A stretch of 64,000 nucleotides of DNA from Gammaproteobacteria bacterium (lineage in GTDB: Bacteria; Pseudomonadota; Gammaproteobacteria; Eutrophobiales; Eutrophobiaceae): assembly GCA_012103475.1 (NCBI GenBank), contig WLWS01000001.1:248001-312000 (forward strand). The letters are read 5' to 3'. Below the pieces are notes generated by a model. It was not told the origin of the DNA, searched no databases, and saw nothing but the letters and a program-made list of their open reading frames with translations. Shown here piece by piece: positions 18,184 through 27,214 of this stretch (the stretch's first letter is position 1; every line of letters begins with the position of its first letter). The position numbers and the translations under genes were made by a program.

Positions 18184-19143
18184 ATGTACCTGAACCTGAA
18201 GAGCACTTTAGTAATCCAGTTTATTCTTTGTGTTTCCTGTCATCAATTCTGCCTGGCAGACACGGTCATCAGTCAACGTAATTACGCACATGCGAGCCAG
18301 GGAAGTTGGTATGGCGATGTAAACTTGCTTGGTGCAGTCGATAGAAATGGCTTTTCCAAAGCACCCTATTCGAACTGGTTTCTGTCTGAATATAAAGACT
18401 ATCTACCAAACAGGAACGTAATCGAAAACATAAAAAAGAACCGGATTTCCAATCTTGATGATCTGGAAATCACCGTGTTCATGGGCACCTGGTGTAGTGA
18501 TAGTAAAAAGCAAACGCCACGCCTGTATAAAATTCTTGACCAACTTGATTTCGATGAAACCAGAATGTCAGTACATGCAGTGGATATCAGACCTGAGACG
18601 TTTCGCAAGACCCCGGATGGACTTGCTGAAAAAGACATGAATGTTTATCGCGTTCCCACCATTATTGTAAAAAGAAACAATCAGGAAATTGGTCGCATCG
18701 TGGAATCTCCGGTGACGACACTGGAACTGGATATGTTGAAGATTCTAAAGCAGGAGTCTGATTCACGAACGCATTTCATTCTGGAGGGAGAAGTAAATAA
18801 TTATCTCGAAAAGTATGGGACGAATGGCTTCGAAAAAAATATTGAAACGCTGGCAGGCGAATTCAGAGAAAAAGGTATAAAGGAGCACGAACTGAATCAT
18901 TATATTGCCTACAACCTGCTTTATTCGAAACGATATCGTGAAGCTGAGCTTGTTATCAGAATGATGTTAAATGTTTATCCGGAAGCAGGTCATTTACATA
19001 TGGCATTGGCAAAAACTTATGAGTTACTGAATAACGACAAATTAGCATTAAACAGTTACAAAAAAGCTTTCCTCTACCATGAAAAGAACGGGAAGATGTC
19101 AATCTTTCGTGATGCAATTAGTAGAAGTCAGACTTTTGAATAA
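18184..19143 (+). CDS. Exported thioredoxin-fold protein with TPR-like tail
   Basis: A 319-residue protein with an N-terminal signal segment (VIQFILCVSCHQFCLA), then a thioredoxin-like domain around residues 90-200 with FMGTWCSDSKKQTPRL, and a helical C-terminal part (about 245-310) that looks like two tetratricopeptide units (AYNLLYSKRYREAE, ALAKTYELLNNDKLALNSY). The active site has a single cysteine followed by serine rather than CxxC, so a classical dithiol oxidoreductase role is doubtful. A monothiol role or a purely binding role is possible; the nearby bacillithiol genes make a thiol link worth noting but unproven. Confidence 0.75.
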   Translation: MYLNLKSTLVIQFILCVSCHQFCLADTVISQRNYAHASQGSWYGDVNLLGAVDRNGFSKAPYSNWFLSEYKDYLPNRNVIENIKKNRISNLDDLEITVFMGTWCSDSKKQTPRLYKILDQLDFDETRMSVHAVDIRPETFRKTPDGLAEKDMNVYRVPTIIVKRNNQEIGRIVESPVTTLELDMLKILKQESDSRTHFILEGEVNNYLEKYGTNGFEKNIETLAGEFREKGIKEHELNHYIAYNLLYSKRYREAELVIRMMLNVYPEAGHLHMALAKTYELLNNDKLALNSYKKAFLYHEKNGKMSIFRDAISRSQTFE

Positions 19144-19200
19144 GCATTACGAACAATTCATGTTCACAGTTGCTATATATAATATGTTGGTAGAATATTT

Positions 19201-20205
19201 ATGCGCTTAGGTTTCTGGCCTCCGGTGTATGGCAACTGGATCATGACAGATGATCCTGAAGAAGGTATCGGATCTTATGACTATGTGAAAGATACCGCAC
19301 TACTTGCGGATCGCTGTGGTTTCGATACTTTATTACTGGCAGAACATTTTATACACCCAAATGGTGAAAAACTGGATCTTGTCGATGCCTGGACTACTGC
19401 AACGGCACTTGCTGCTTTAACCGAAAAAATAGAAATCATTGCTGCAGTAAAGCCGGGCCTGCGTGCCCCGGGGGTCACTGCGAAAATGGCAACAAGTATC
19501 GACCAGATAAGTAAGGGTCGCTTCGCTGTGAATCTGGTTTCGGCCTGGTGGCTACCGGAATACGAAATGCTGGGTGCACCCGTGCTGAGCCATGATGTTC
19601 GCTATGCGCGTTCTGCTGAATATATCGAAGTGATGAAAGGCCTCTGGACACAGAATGATTTTTCCTACGCCGGAGAATTCTACGATATTAAACAGGCTTC
19701 TATTTCACCAAAAGCAGTACAGACACCCCATATACCTGTTTATGTAGGTGGTGAATCTGAACAAGGTAGAGCTTTAGGTGCCAGAGTAGCCGATGTATTT
19801 CTTATTAACGGCAGGCCGCCAGATCAGATTAATGAGATTGTCACGAACGTGAAACAACGCGCTGAAGATAATAAACGAACATTGAAATTTGGTATGTCTG
19901 CTTTCGTTATCTGTCGTGAATCGGAAGCCGCAGCCCGGCTTGAGTTCGAAAGACTACTGTGACTCCTTCACACAAATATTAAGGGTGGTGATAAAGAAGT
20001 CGAAATGCACAAGTACTTAAGCGAAGTTAAAAAAGTAGGTACTAATGGTGGCACCGTGGCAGGTCTGGTCGGCACACCGGAACAAATTGCTGAGCGTATG
20101 CATGAGTTTGAATCGCTGGGAATTGAAACTTTTCTACTGCAGTTCCATCCCACTCTGGAAGAAATTGAACGATTCAGCTCTGAAGTAATACCCTTGTTAA
20201 AATAG
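19201..20205 (+). pseudogene. Luciferase-like (SsuD-type) flavin monooxygenase with in-frame stop
   Basis: One continuous frame of 334 codons encodes a bacterial-luciferase-family flavin oxidoreductase, interrupted by a TGA at 19960-19962. Before the stop come RLGFWPPVYGNW, DQISKGRFAVNLVSAWW and IPVYVGGESEQGRALG, hallmark TIM-barrel segments. After it, in the same frame, the sequence resumes with EMHKYLSEVKK and ends with GLVGTPEQIAERMHEFESLG and LLQFHPTLEEIERF, the standard C-terminal lobe. The stop replaces a residue in ERLL-x-LLHTN, and a single C-to-T change of CGA (Arg) explains it. The truncated 253-residue product would lack the last strands of the barrel. Related enzymes oxidise alkanesulfonates or pyrimidine rings. 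Confidence 0.85.
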
Positions 20206-20235
20206 CGTAAAGTATTTCCGGTCAGTTGACTTTGA

Positions 20236-21156
20236 TCATGGAGAGGCATCAAGTGCTTTGATAGTATTTTTAAGATAGGACTCAATTCTCATTGAGAAGT
20301 GATGCGCTGCTATGGGGAGTTGCCGGCCGATTCGAGTGATAAGGACACTCTCAGTTGCATTAAATTGATTGTTATTAGTCGGTATCGCTTTTAACTCACC
20401 ACTCATTATCCCTCTCTGAACAACCAGCTCCGGTAGAATACTGATTCCACGACCCGATGCCACGAAATCAGAAAGTAGATCCAGTGAATTCGTTGTCATT
20501 GATGCATTGAGGAAAACACCTTCTTCCTGTTCGGCGCTGCGGATGATCTGGCGTATACGAAAATCTTCTCCCGGCAAACCAATTTTTTCATTGAGGAGAT
20601 CTGTCAGCTTTATAATCTTCTTGCGACTTAGTTTGTGCTCACTGTTTACAATGACTTTGAGTGGCTGCTTCAGTGTTAGTTTGGCTCTAATCTTGGGATC
20701 ACGGGGCATAGCAAACACCAGACCAATGTGAGCTTCATCGTCGCGTACTTTCTGCAGTAAAGTGGCGGTAGTATCCGTAATAATATGAATATTGATATTC
20801 GGATGCTGTTCCATATACGCCTGAAGCATTTCGCTGAACTGTTGAGAGATAAAGGCAGAGCCCATGGCCAGATGGACATCGCCAGAGCGCATATTTTTCA
20901 ATTCTTCAATTTTTGATTGAAAGGCTTCTTCCTGAGATAGCTTATCGCGGTAGTAAAGATACGCGGCTTCCCCGGCCTCGGTCAGCTTGATGCGTCGACG
21001 GCTTTTTTCAATGAGGGCGATACCCAGCTCTTTTTCAAGTTCAGCTATCTGGCGACTAACCGATGAAGTAGCCACATCCAGCTTGTCACTGGCGGCTCGC
21101 ATTGTCTCCAGTCGGGCAGACTCAAAAAGATAACGTAGGCGAATATCACTAATCAT
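20236..21156 (-). CDS. LysR-family transcriptional regulator
   Basis: About 306 residues: N-terminal winged helix (ISDIRLRYLFESARLETMRAA through VATSSVSRQIAELEKELG) and a periplasmic-binding-like effector domain from about residue 90. AAGGAG lies seven bases before the ATG at 21156, which is preferred over the eight-codon longer start. It is divergent from the molybdenum hydroxylase operon at 21290, the usual arrangement for LysR proteins and their target. The shared intergenic region holds ATTGC-N7-GCAAT at 21193-21209, and a near-identical palindrome lies upstream of the TonB receptor gene. The likely regulon is therefore both loci plus itself. Confidence 0.92.
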   Translation of the reverse strand: MISDIRLRYLFESARLETMRAASDKLDVATSSVSRQIAELEKELGIALIEKSRRRIKLTEAGEAAYLYYRDKLSQEEAFQSKIEELKNMRSGDVHLAMGSAFISQQFSEMLQAYMEQHPNINIHIITDTTATLLQKVRDDEAHIGLVFAMPRDPKIRAKLTLKQPLKVIVNSEHKLSRKKIIKLTDLLNEKIGLPGEDFRIRQIIRSAEQEEGVFLNASMTTNSLDLLSDFVASGRGISILPELVVQRGIMSGELKAIPTNNNQFNATESVLITRIGRQLPIAAHHFSMRIESYLKNTIKALDASP

Positions 21157-21192
21157 GCTGAACTCCTTAACATAAGCCAAGGTTAATTATAA

Positions 21193-21209
21193 ATTGCACC
21201 AAACGCAAT
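21193..21209. promoter_or_regulatory. Probable LysR binding site between lysR-type gene and xdh-like operon
   Basis: ATTGC and GCAAT arms separated by seven bases containing CAAAC, fitting the T-N11-A rule for LysR operators. It sits 36 bases upstream of the regulator start and about 80 before the hydroxylase start. It differs from the palindrome core at 15114-15130 at only two of 17 positions. Confidence 0.6.
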
Positions 21210-21289
21210 GAAATTGATAATGTATTGTTATTGAAACACATATGAATACCTTATAAGTTAGCCTCCTTTCGCGCTACTTACTAAAATTA

Positions 21290-24043
21290 ATGAACACAAA
21301 AACATTGAATTTCAGCCTCAATGGGCTGGCCGAGTCCATAGAAGTCACTCCTCGCACCCGACTACTTGATGCCCTGCGTAGTAATCTGCAATTGACGGGA
21401 ACCAAAGAAGGTTGCGGTACTGGCGACTGCGGCAGCTGCACGGTGCTTCTTGACGGCAATGCCGTTAATTCCTGCATGGTCGCCGCCTTGCAAGTGGAAG
21501 GTTGTGAAGTAACGACGATCGAAGGCGTAGGCAAGCCTGGTAATTTGCACCCTGTGCAACAGGCGATGGTTCAGGAGGGCGGTATACAGTGTGGTTTTTG
21601 TACACCTGGTATGGTGATGTCTCTCAAGTCTCTGTTTGATGAGCAAACCAATCCCGATGAAGAAACGGTACGGGTGGCCATCTCCAGTAACCTTTGTCGC
21701 TGTACCGGTTATACCAAGATTATCGAAGCCGCCAGAGCTCTCGGAGCCGGCGAAGTAAACGCTGACAAGGCAATAAACAAAAACGGCGCCCTGGGTTCGC
21801 GTATGACCCGAATCGATGCTGAGCAAAAAGTCACTGGCCGGGCAGTCTACGCAGAAGATGTGCAGCTACCTCGTATGATTTACGGTGTTGTTCTTCGTAG
21901 TCCCCATGCCCATGCAAAAATCCTGTCAATTGATACCAGTGAAGCTGAACAAATAGCTGGTGTTAAAGCGATTGTCTCAGCCCGTGACACCGAGATGGAT
22001 TACTTTGGCTATGAACTGCAGGACTACCGGGTATTCGCTGTCGACAAGGTCAGATTTCGTGGTGAACCGGTCGCCGCTGTTGCCGCGACAACAATTGATA
22101 TAGCCCGACACGCCGCGTCAAAAATCAGGATTGACTATGAAGAACTACCTGCTGTCTTCGATCCGGAAGAAGCAATGACAGACGATGCGCCTCTGGTTCA
22201 TGATGATTGCTCTGCCTATGCACTCGACTGGGAAACAGAACGATCCGGAAACCTGTGTTATCGACTGGAAATTGATGACGGCGATATAGAAAAAGGTTTC
22301 GCTGAAGCTGACGAAATCATTGAGGCGGAATATGAAACACCGGAAGCGCATCCGGGTTCAATTGAACCCCATAGCTCTACCGCGATGCCTGATGCGAATG
22401 GCCGCATTACCGTCTGGACGACGACCCAGAAGCCTTTTGCCTTCCGCAGCTTTTTGGCGAAGGCCTTAAAGAGACCTGTCAGCACATTCAAAGTGATCCC
22501 AACCCAGATCGGCGGTGGCTTTGGCGGTAAACTTTTTCCCTGTCTGGAACCTTACGCCGTTCTGCTGGCGGAACGCGCTGATCGACCTGTGCAGATGACA
22601 CTCACCCGTGAAGAAGAAATGTATGGGACACTGTTGCGACATCCGGCAAAGGTCAAACTGAAAACCGGCGTGAAAAAAGATGGCACCTTAGTTGCCCACA
22701 GTGTGCGAATGTTATTTAACACTGGTGCCTTTGGTCTATATGGACCAAATACCGCGGCCCTTGCCAGTCTAATGGCAACTGGTCCTTACCGTATTCCCAA
22801 TGTCAGTATTACCGGGCTGGTGACCTATACCAACAACGTACCCTGTGGTTCTGTTCGTTGTCCCGGAGGCCCGCAGATGGCATTTGCTGTAGAAGCGCAT
22901 ATCGACAAGATCGCCAGAACTATCAATATGGACCCGCTTGCTCTGCGCTTGAAAAATGCCTGGGAAGATGGCGACTATACCTGCAGCGGGCAGAAGCTTG
23001 AATCAGTGAGTATGAAAGAATGCCTGCAAAAAGCAGCCAATGCGATCGACTGGGATAAACCAAGACAGCTGGGTGAAGGCAAAGGCATCGCTGCCAACTG
23101 GTGGGTAAGTGGCACCTGGGGCACGCAAAGCCTGATCGAATCCAATGAAGACGGCACCTTTCGATTGATCACAGGTACTGTGGACATGGGTCCGGGTGGT
23201 TTAAATAGTAGCGTGCTGCAACTCGCAGCTCAGGGACTGGGGGTACCGGTGGATTCAATCACACTGGTGCAAGGCGATACAGATAGTATGCCCTGGGATC
23301 ATGGTACCGGTGGCAGTCGCATGACCTTTACTATTGGTAAGTCTGCATTCGAAGCGGCCGAAGATATCAAACAGCAATTGCTTGAAGAAGCGGCTAGAGA
23401 TCTGGAAGCATCGGTCAATGATCTTGAACTGGTAAAAGATCGTGTGCAAGTTCAGGGCGATCCTGACAGTCACGTCTTACTTTCAAAACTTTGTTATCAA
23501 CGACACAAAAAACATGGTGGCCCGATGGTAGGAGTGTCTTCGGTACTGGATGATCCGACTCCGACAACAAAGAAACACCCTGTTGGAGGCTTTCCTGCAG
23601 CCAGTTTCTGTGCCCACGCAGTCGAATTGAGCGTCGATGACAGTACCGGTGAAATAGATTTGAAACGCTACGCGGCAGTTCATGATGTGGGGAACGCGAT
23701 TAATCCTACCGGCTGTGAAGGGCAGATAGAAGGTGGCGTGGCGATGGGTCTGGGTATGGCTCTGATGGAAGAAATTCGTGAAGATAAGGGTCGCGTAATG
23801 AACCCGGGCTTCGCAGATTATCTATTGCTTACCGCCGAGGACATGCCGCCAACACAAACTATTCTTGTCGAGCAGCCGGCAGTAGAAGGTCCTTTTGGAA
23901 TTAAGGGAGTTGGCGAACCCCCCACTGCTCCTCCAACCGGGGCCGTTGCCAATGCGCTTGTTGATGCACTGGACCTTGATGTCACGCGCTTACCCTTGAC
24001 ACCGGAAGAAGTAAGTGCCCGCATAAGGATTAGACAGTCATGA
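21290..24043 (+). CDS. Xanthine dehydrogenase-family hydroxylase, fused Fe-S and molybdenum subunits
   Basis: A 917-residue fusion. Residues 1-155 form the two-[2Fe-2S] subunit with cysteines 42, 47, 50, 62 and 101, 104, 136, 138. From about residue 168 the molybdopterin-binding subunit follows (VTGRAVYAEDVQLPRM, IGGGFGGKLFPCLEPYA, GQIEGGVAMGLG, and KGVGEPP near the C-terminus with the likely catalytic glutamate). In most relatives these are separate genes. The enzyme hydroxylates an N-heterocycle or aldehyde with water-derived oxygen. Its stop overlaps the FAD-subunit start (ATGA). Divergent from the LysR gene, whose site lies in the promoter region. The substrate is not identifiable from sequence alone. 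Confidence 0.92.
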   Translation: MNTKTLNFSLNGLAESIEVTPRTRLLDALRSNLQLTGTKEGCGTGDCGSCTVLLDGNAVNSCMVAALQVEGCEVTTIEGVGKPGNLHPVQQAMVQEGGIQCGFCTPGMVMSLKSLFDEQTNPDEETVRVAISSNLCRCTGYTKIIEAARALGAGEVNADKAINKNGALGSRMTRIDAEQKVTGRAVYAEDVQLPRMIYGVVLRSPHAHAKILSIDTSEAEQIAGVKAIVSARDTEMDYFGYELQDYRVFAVDKVRFRGEPVAAVAATTIDIARHAASKIRIDYEELPAVFDPEEAMTDDAPLVHDDCSAYALDWETERSGNLCYRLEIDDGDIEKGFAEADEIIEAEYETPEAHPGSIEPHSSTAMPDANGRITVWTTTQKPFAFRSFLAKALKRPVSTFKVIPTQIGGGFGGKLFPCLEPYAVLLAERADRPVQMTLTREEEMYGTLLRHPAKVKLKTGVKKDGTLVAHSVRMLFNTGAFGLYGPNTAALASLMATGPYRIPNVSITGLVTYTNNVPCGSVRCPGGPQMAFAVEAHIDKIARTINMDPLALRLKNAWEDGDYTCSGQKLESVSMKECLQKAANAIDWDKPRQLGEGKGIAANWWVSGTWGTQSLIESNEDGTFRLITGTVDMGPGGLNSSVLQLAAQGLGVPVDSITLVQGDTDSMPWDHGTGGSRMTFTIGKSAFEAAEDIKQQLLEEAARDLEASVNDLELVKDRVQVQGDPDSHVLLSKLCYQRHKKHGGPMVGVSSVLDDPTPTTKKHPVGGFPAASFCAHAVELSVDDSTGEIDLKRYAAVHDVGNAINPTGCEGQIEGGVAMGLGMALMEEIREDKGRVMNPGFADYLLLTAEDMPPTQTILVEQPAVEGPFGIKGVGEPPTAPPTGAVANALVDALDLDVTRLPLTPEEVSARIRIRQS

Positions 24044-24897
24044 TTAACGATTTTGATTTTCTGCAAGCCCGGAGTCTGACAGAAGCACTGGACATTTTGT
24101 CTGCAAACAGCGATGTGTTGGCGATTGCCGGTGGCACCAATGTCATGGTGAACATGAAACGTGCACCGCTTGAAACCGAATGTCTGCTTGATCTCAGCAA
24201 GCTTGATGAATTGAAAACCATCAGTGAAGAAAATAACTGTATACGTCTTGGTGCAGGTGTTACTTTTTCTCATTTGTTAAACTGGAAACCAGGTGGCGTT
24301 ATTGAAGATTTAATGCAGCCCATGTGTCGTGCTTTCGCCGGACCACTAATCCGCAATCTTGCCACAGTAGGCGGCAATGTCTGCGATGCATCCGCAGCAG
24401 CCGATCTAACGCCGGTACTGGTAGCACTTGATGCCAGTGTTGAATTACAAAGCGCCTCTGACGGGATACGAACACTAAACCTGGTCGATTTCCTTCAGGG
24501 AGTGCGTAAGACCGCCCGGCGTAAAGATGAACTACTTACTGCAATTACTTTTTCAAGACCGGATGCCGATGATTGTTGCTTTTATTACAAATTAGGTAAG
24601 CGAAAGGCCGATGCCATTTCCATTGTCAGCCTTGCCATGATCGTGAAACTTGAGAAAGATAAGGTAGCCTCATCACGCATTTCATTGGGAGCAGTTGCAC
24701 CTGTCGCCATACGTGCCACCACGGCCGAGAAAATTCTACAAGGTGCAATTCTCAATGACGAGACTATACGTGCTTGCACCGAAGCCGCAATTAGCGACTC
24801 CAGTCCCATCGATGATTTTCGTGCGGGTGGTGACTACCGTCGTCAGATGGTCGGCGTGCTGGTAGAGAAAGGATTAAACGCTATTAATAACGCTTAG
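24040..24897 (+). CDS. FAD-binding (CoxM-like) subunit of the molybdenum hydroxylase
   Basis: A 285-residue medium subunit with the FAD-binding PCMH fold: IAGGTNVMVNMKRAP near residues 29-43, RNLATVGGNVCDASAAADLTP around 107-127 and a CO-dehydrogenase-flavoprotein C-terminal domain. It passes electrons from the Fe-S clusters of the fused large subunit to an acceptor. It is translationally coupled to the upstream gene by a four-base overlap, and its end overlaps the convergent Fe-S protein gene by four bases. No maturation factor (XdhC-like) or cytosine insertase is present in the window. Confidence 0.92.
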   Translation: MINDFDFLQARSLTEALDILSANSDVLAIAGGTNVMVNMKRAPLETECLLDLSKLDELKTISEENNCIRLGAGVTFSHLLNWKPGGVIEDLMQPMCRAFAGPLIRNLATVGGNVCDASAAADLTPVLVALDASVELQSASDGIRTLNLVDFLQGVRKTARRKDELLTAITFSRPDADDCCFYYKLGKRKADAISIVSLAMIVKLEKDKVASSRISLGAVAPVAIRATTAEKILQGAILNDETIRACTEAAISDSSPIDDFRAGGDYRRQMVGVLVEKGLNAINNA

Positions 24898-25868
24898 CCC
24901 GATTTCTTTTCGCGTAAGTTCAATAGTTTTTCCGACAACTTCGGCCCTCGCCCCGGCTCTGACCATGGGCAAACTTCCAGACAAATACCGCAGCCATAGG
25001 TGCTACTGAAATAAGGCACACACTTGTCAAAATCCACGTACCACTTTTTTGTCCCTCTGACCCATTGTTTCTCTGAAAAAATAGCATCCGGGGGACATGC
25101 TCTGGTACAGGCCTGACAGGTGGCGCAGATGTCTTCGACGCCAATATCGACTGGCTTATCCGGAACAAGCGGCAGGTCCGTTAAGACGGTAGTAAGTCGG
25201 AAGTTTGAACCGTATTCCTTACAAATAAGCGAACCGTGTTTACCCAGCTCTCCGATACCCGCAGCGATGGCGATGGGTATATGCAGATATTCACTGCTAC
25301 TGTTGATAGGTAAAGCCTTGGTCGGCCAGCCCAGTGAACGTATGTAGCGCGTCAAATCAACGGTCAGGTAAGAACCCTGTGTGTAAACGCGTTGAACCTC
25401 CATGGCGGCGGTGTGCCCCGGGACTGTCAACATTTTCTCTCTGTCCATCGGCAAACCCAGAGCAATAGCATAGCGATACTTGTTAACCGCACCTTCTACC
25501 AGATATTCATCCTTTACTTCACAAATACCAACCACACCAGCACCAAGATCCAGGGCTTTCGCTTTGATTTGCTGTGTCATTTTTTTTGCATCAGACACTT
25601 CAAACCTGTGATCACTAATTGTTCCATGTGGTCTGAATGTTGCCCAGGCGCCACGAACTATTCTGGGAAGCATTTTCGCCGGAACACTATAACGAAAAAC
25701 GTGTTGCATTTTATCAAACGGCAGAGGACCTGATTTGCCATTGGAATGATAAATATACTTTGCCCGCCTGAATTCTTTTTCACCCAGTCCGTTTATCTCG
25801 TTACCGGAGCAAGGAGCTTCCCGATAAGTGACTGTGGCTTCCTTTGGTGGCTGTGATTTTAGTTTCAT
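24894..25868 (-). CDS. Two-[4Fe-4S] protein related to reductive dehalogenase/QueG C-terminal domains
   Basis: A 324-residue soluble protein. The C-terminal third has CATCQACTRACPPDA (about residues 246-260) and a second cysteine set ending CGICLEVCPWSEPG (about 292-305), the arrangement seen in epoxyqueuosine reductase and reductive dehalogenases. The middle part (AKALDLGAGVVGICEVKDEY, GWPTKALPINSSSEY) resembles the cobalamin-binding nitroreductase-like fold of that group. There is no Tat signal, unlike respiratory dehalogenases, so a cytoplasmic reductase is more likely. QueG would fit the queA-tgt genes at 38.9-41 kb functionally, but the sequence does not look like canonical QueG. It follows a 63-codon gene by 11 bases. 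Confidence 0.75.
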   Translation of the reverse strand: MKLKSQPPKEATVTYREAPCSGNEINGLGEKEFRRAKYIYHSNGKSGPLPFDKMQHVFRYSVPAKMLPRIVRGAWATFRPHGTISDHRFEVSDAKKMTQQIKAKALDLGAGVVGICEVKDEYLVEGAVNKYRYAIALGLPMDREKMLTVPGHTAAMEVQRVYTQGSYLTVDLTRYIRSLGWPTKALPINSSSEYLHIPIAIAAGIGELGKHGSLICKEYGSNFRLTTVLTDLPLVPDKPVDIGVEDICATCQACTRACPPDAIFSEKQWVRGTKKWYVDFDKCVPYFSSTYGCGICLEVCPWSEPGRGPKLSEKLLNLREKKSG

Positions 25869-25879
25869 ATGCTGTATTT

Positions 25880-26071
25880 CTAATTCAAATTATCTTCCAC
25901 GATCCATTTTTCTCCTTTTTGCTCAAGCTTTTTCAATTTACGACGAACCATGGTTCCAATAGTTAAATGTCGAACAGCGTAAAGAAATATCATCGGGATA
26001 AAGCGGAATAGTGCTTCGAACAGACTCGGATTGTCGTCATCCGGTATAACCGGGCGATGTGAATTACTCAT
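25880..26071 (-). CDS. Small protein with one hydrophobic helix, unknown
   Basis: A 63-residue open frame starting MSNSHRPVIPDDDNPS, with a hydrophobic segment FRFIPMIFLYAVRHLTIG (about residues 22-39) and a basic C-terminal helix (RRKLKKLEQKGEKW). It lies 11 bases before the Fe-S protein gene on the same strand, which suggests co-transcription and perhaps a membrane anchor for that protein. No clear ribosome site is visible before the ATG. It could be spurious. No cysteine is present, so it is a poor candidate for a DUF692-modified peptide. Confidence 0.5.
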   Translation of the reverse strand: MSNSHRPVIPDDDNPSLFEALFRFIPMIFLYAVRHLTIGTMVRRKLKKLEQKGEKWIVEDNLN

Positions 26072-26287
26072 ATTAATATTTCATTGTATTAGAGATTATT
26101 AAATTAACGCTTATCAAGAAAATAATTCGTCACTACGGTATTGAACAGGCAACTAAAACTCGCACTGCTACTCCACAGCTCACTGCATCAGTCAGATAGA
26201 TTACAAGATTGATAAACCTGATCAATAACCTCGGCAAGGATATTTTATTGCCTTTACGACAACCAAGACTGAAATACAGGCGAATAC

Positions 26288-27214
26288 TCAGGCAGGCATA
26301 CTAAAATCCAGCATGCCATTTTGTAGAAGTTTGAGAAATCCCTCTTTTACACCTGACAGTATTTTGTCATCGGCTCCGGCCTGAGCCAGTTGCTTCAGAA
26401 TGACATCGCTGCTGTTGTGGCCATCAACGTGCTGAAACAGAGGTGCAAATCCATCGCTAAGTTCCATAGTTTGAAAATCAACTGTCGGGTCGCAGCGAGA
26501 AAATTGATTGATACGGGCCCGGGCAAAAAATATCCGGCGATTCTCGTTTTCCAGCACACGTCGACGCTGCGCACGGCCAGGCGGGTTTTGAGCGAGGTGG
26601 GACCATAATTCGGTATCGGCCACCGGACAGAGTAGGCGCTTCATATCGGCATACGGTTGAGGAACAATCACCGCAGCAACATGCGCGGCAAGTTTAATCG
26701 GCTTGTCAGACCAGTCAGCGCCAAATTCCGCTGGGTCCGTCGCTTCATAAGAATTATCAAGCACCTGTTTTTTCAGTGAAGAAGCAATCATGGCCATGCT
26801 TAATTCTGCTTCAAGAATTGCGATCGACGTAGTTTGTTCTTTGGCTCGTTCGAAGGTGTAAGCAAGTAAGAGCTCACGCAATCGTGTGCCGAACAGAATA
26901 GATCGCTCCAGCATGTTTGCGCGCACCATTTCACTATCGATGAGATCCTTCAGAATGTCGCGTCCACCATCAAGCGAGCAAACAAGAGAAAAACTGAGTG
27001 GAAACGCCCGGCAGATATGTGTGAGTATAAAACCCCGACGCATTTTGGCATCAATTTCCAGGGCATCCGGACGGATTGCCTGAAAGTCCGCCAACTCCTC
27101 TACACCAAGATCGTAAGGCGACAAAGCCTGAGTCGCGTCTTTGCAAAAATGCGCACGCAAACTCCTATCAAACAGAAGATCGAATAAGGCTCTTTCCTGC
27201 TCCTGAAAGCTCAT
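26288..27214 (-). CDS. Partner protein of the DUF692/MNIO enzyme, with PqqD-like C-terminal domain
   Basis: A 308-residue, mostly helical protein that I cannot assign by name. Its start codon overlaps the stop of the DUF692 gene (ATGA), and AGGAAA precedes it. The final 65 residues (ELSDGFAPLFQHVDG, then VILKQLAQAGADD and FLKLLQNGMLDF) resemble the winged-helix RiPP recognition element of PqqD. DUF692 (MNIO) enzymes normally act with such a partner, which delivers the substrate peptide. The assignment as partner rests on this tail and the coupling; the N-terminal 240 residues are not recognised. Confidence 0.65.
   Translation of the reverse strand: MSFQEQERALFDLLFDRSLRAHFCKDATQALSPYDLGVEELADFQAIRPDALEIDAKMRRGFILTHICRAFPLSFSLVCSLDGGRDILKDLIDSEMVRANMLERSILFGTRLRELLLAYTFERAKEQTTSIAILEAELSMAMIASSLKKQVLDNSYEATDPAEFGADWSDKPIKLAAHVAAVIVPQPYADMKRLLCPVADTELWSHLAQNPPGRAQRRRVLENENRRIFFARARINQFSRCDPTVDFQTMELSDGFAPLFQHVDGHNSSDVILKQLAQAGADDKILSGVKEGFLKLLQNGMLDFSMPA

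Noticed and set aside
19960..19962. Internal TGA as selenocysteine or recoded codon
   Set aside because: No selenocysteine-insertion hairpin is recognisable, the residue replaced is not cysteine in the family, and TGA ends many normal genes here.
24894..25868. Fe-S protein as QueG for the queuosine pathway
   Set aside because: Cysteine pattern is shared, but the rest does not match canonical QueG, and it lies far from queA-tgt; only the broad family is claimed.
25880..26071. 63-codon gene as the DUF692 peptide substrate
   Set aside because: No cysteine or repeated core is present, and it pairs better with the Fe-S protein gene downstream.
26072..26287. Short reverse-strand TTG frame of 14 codons with one cysteine as a RiPP precursor
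   Set aside because: Too short for leader plus core, and there is no ribosome site.
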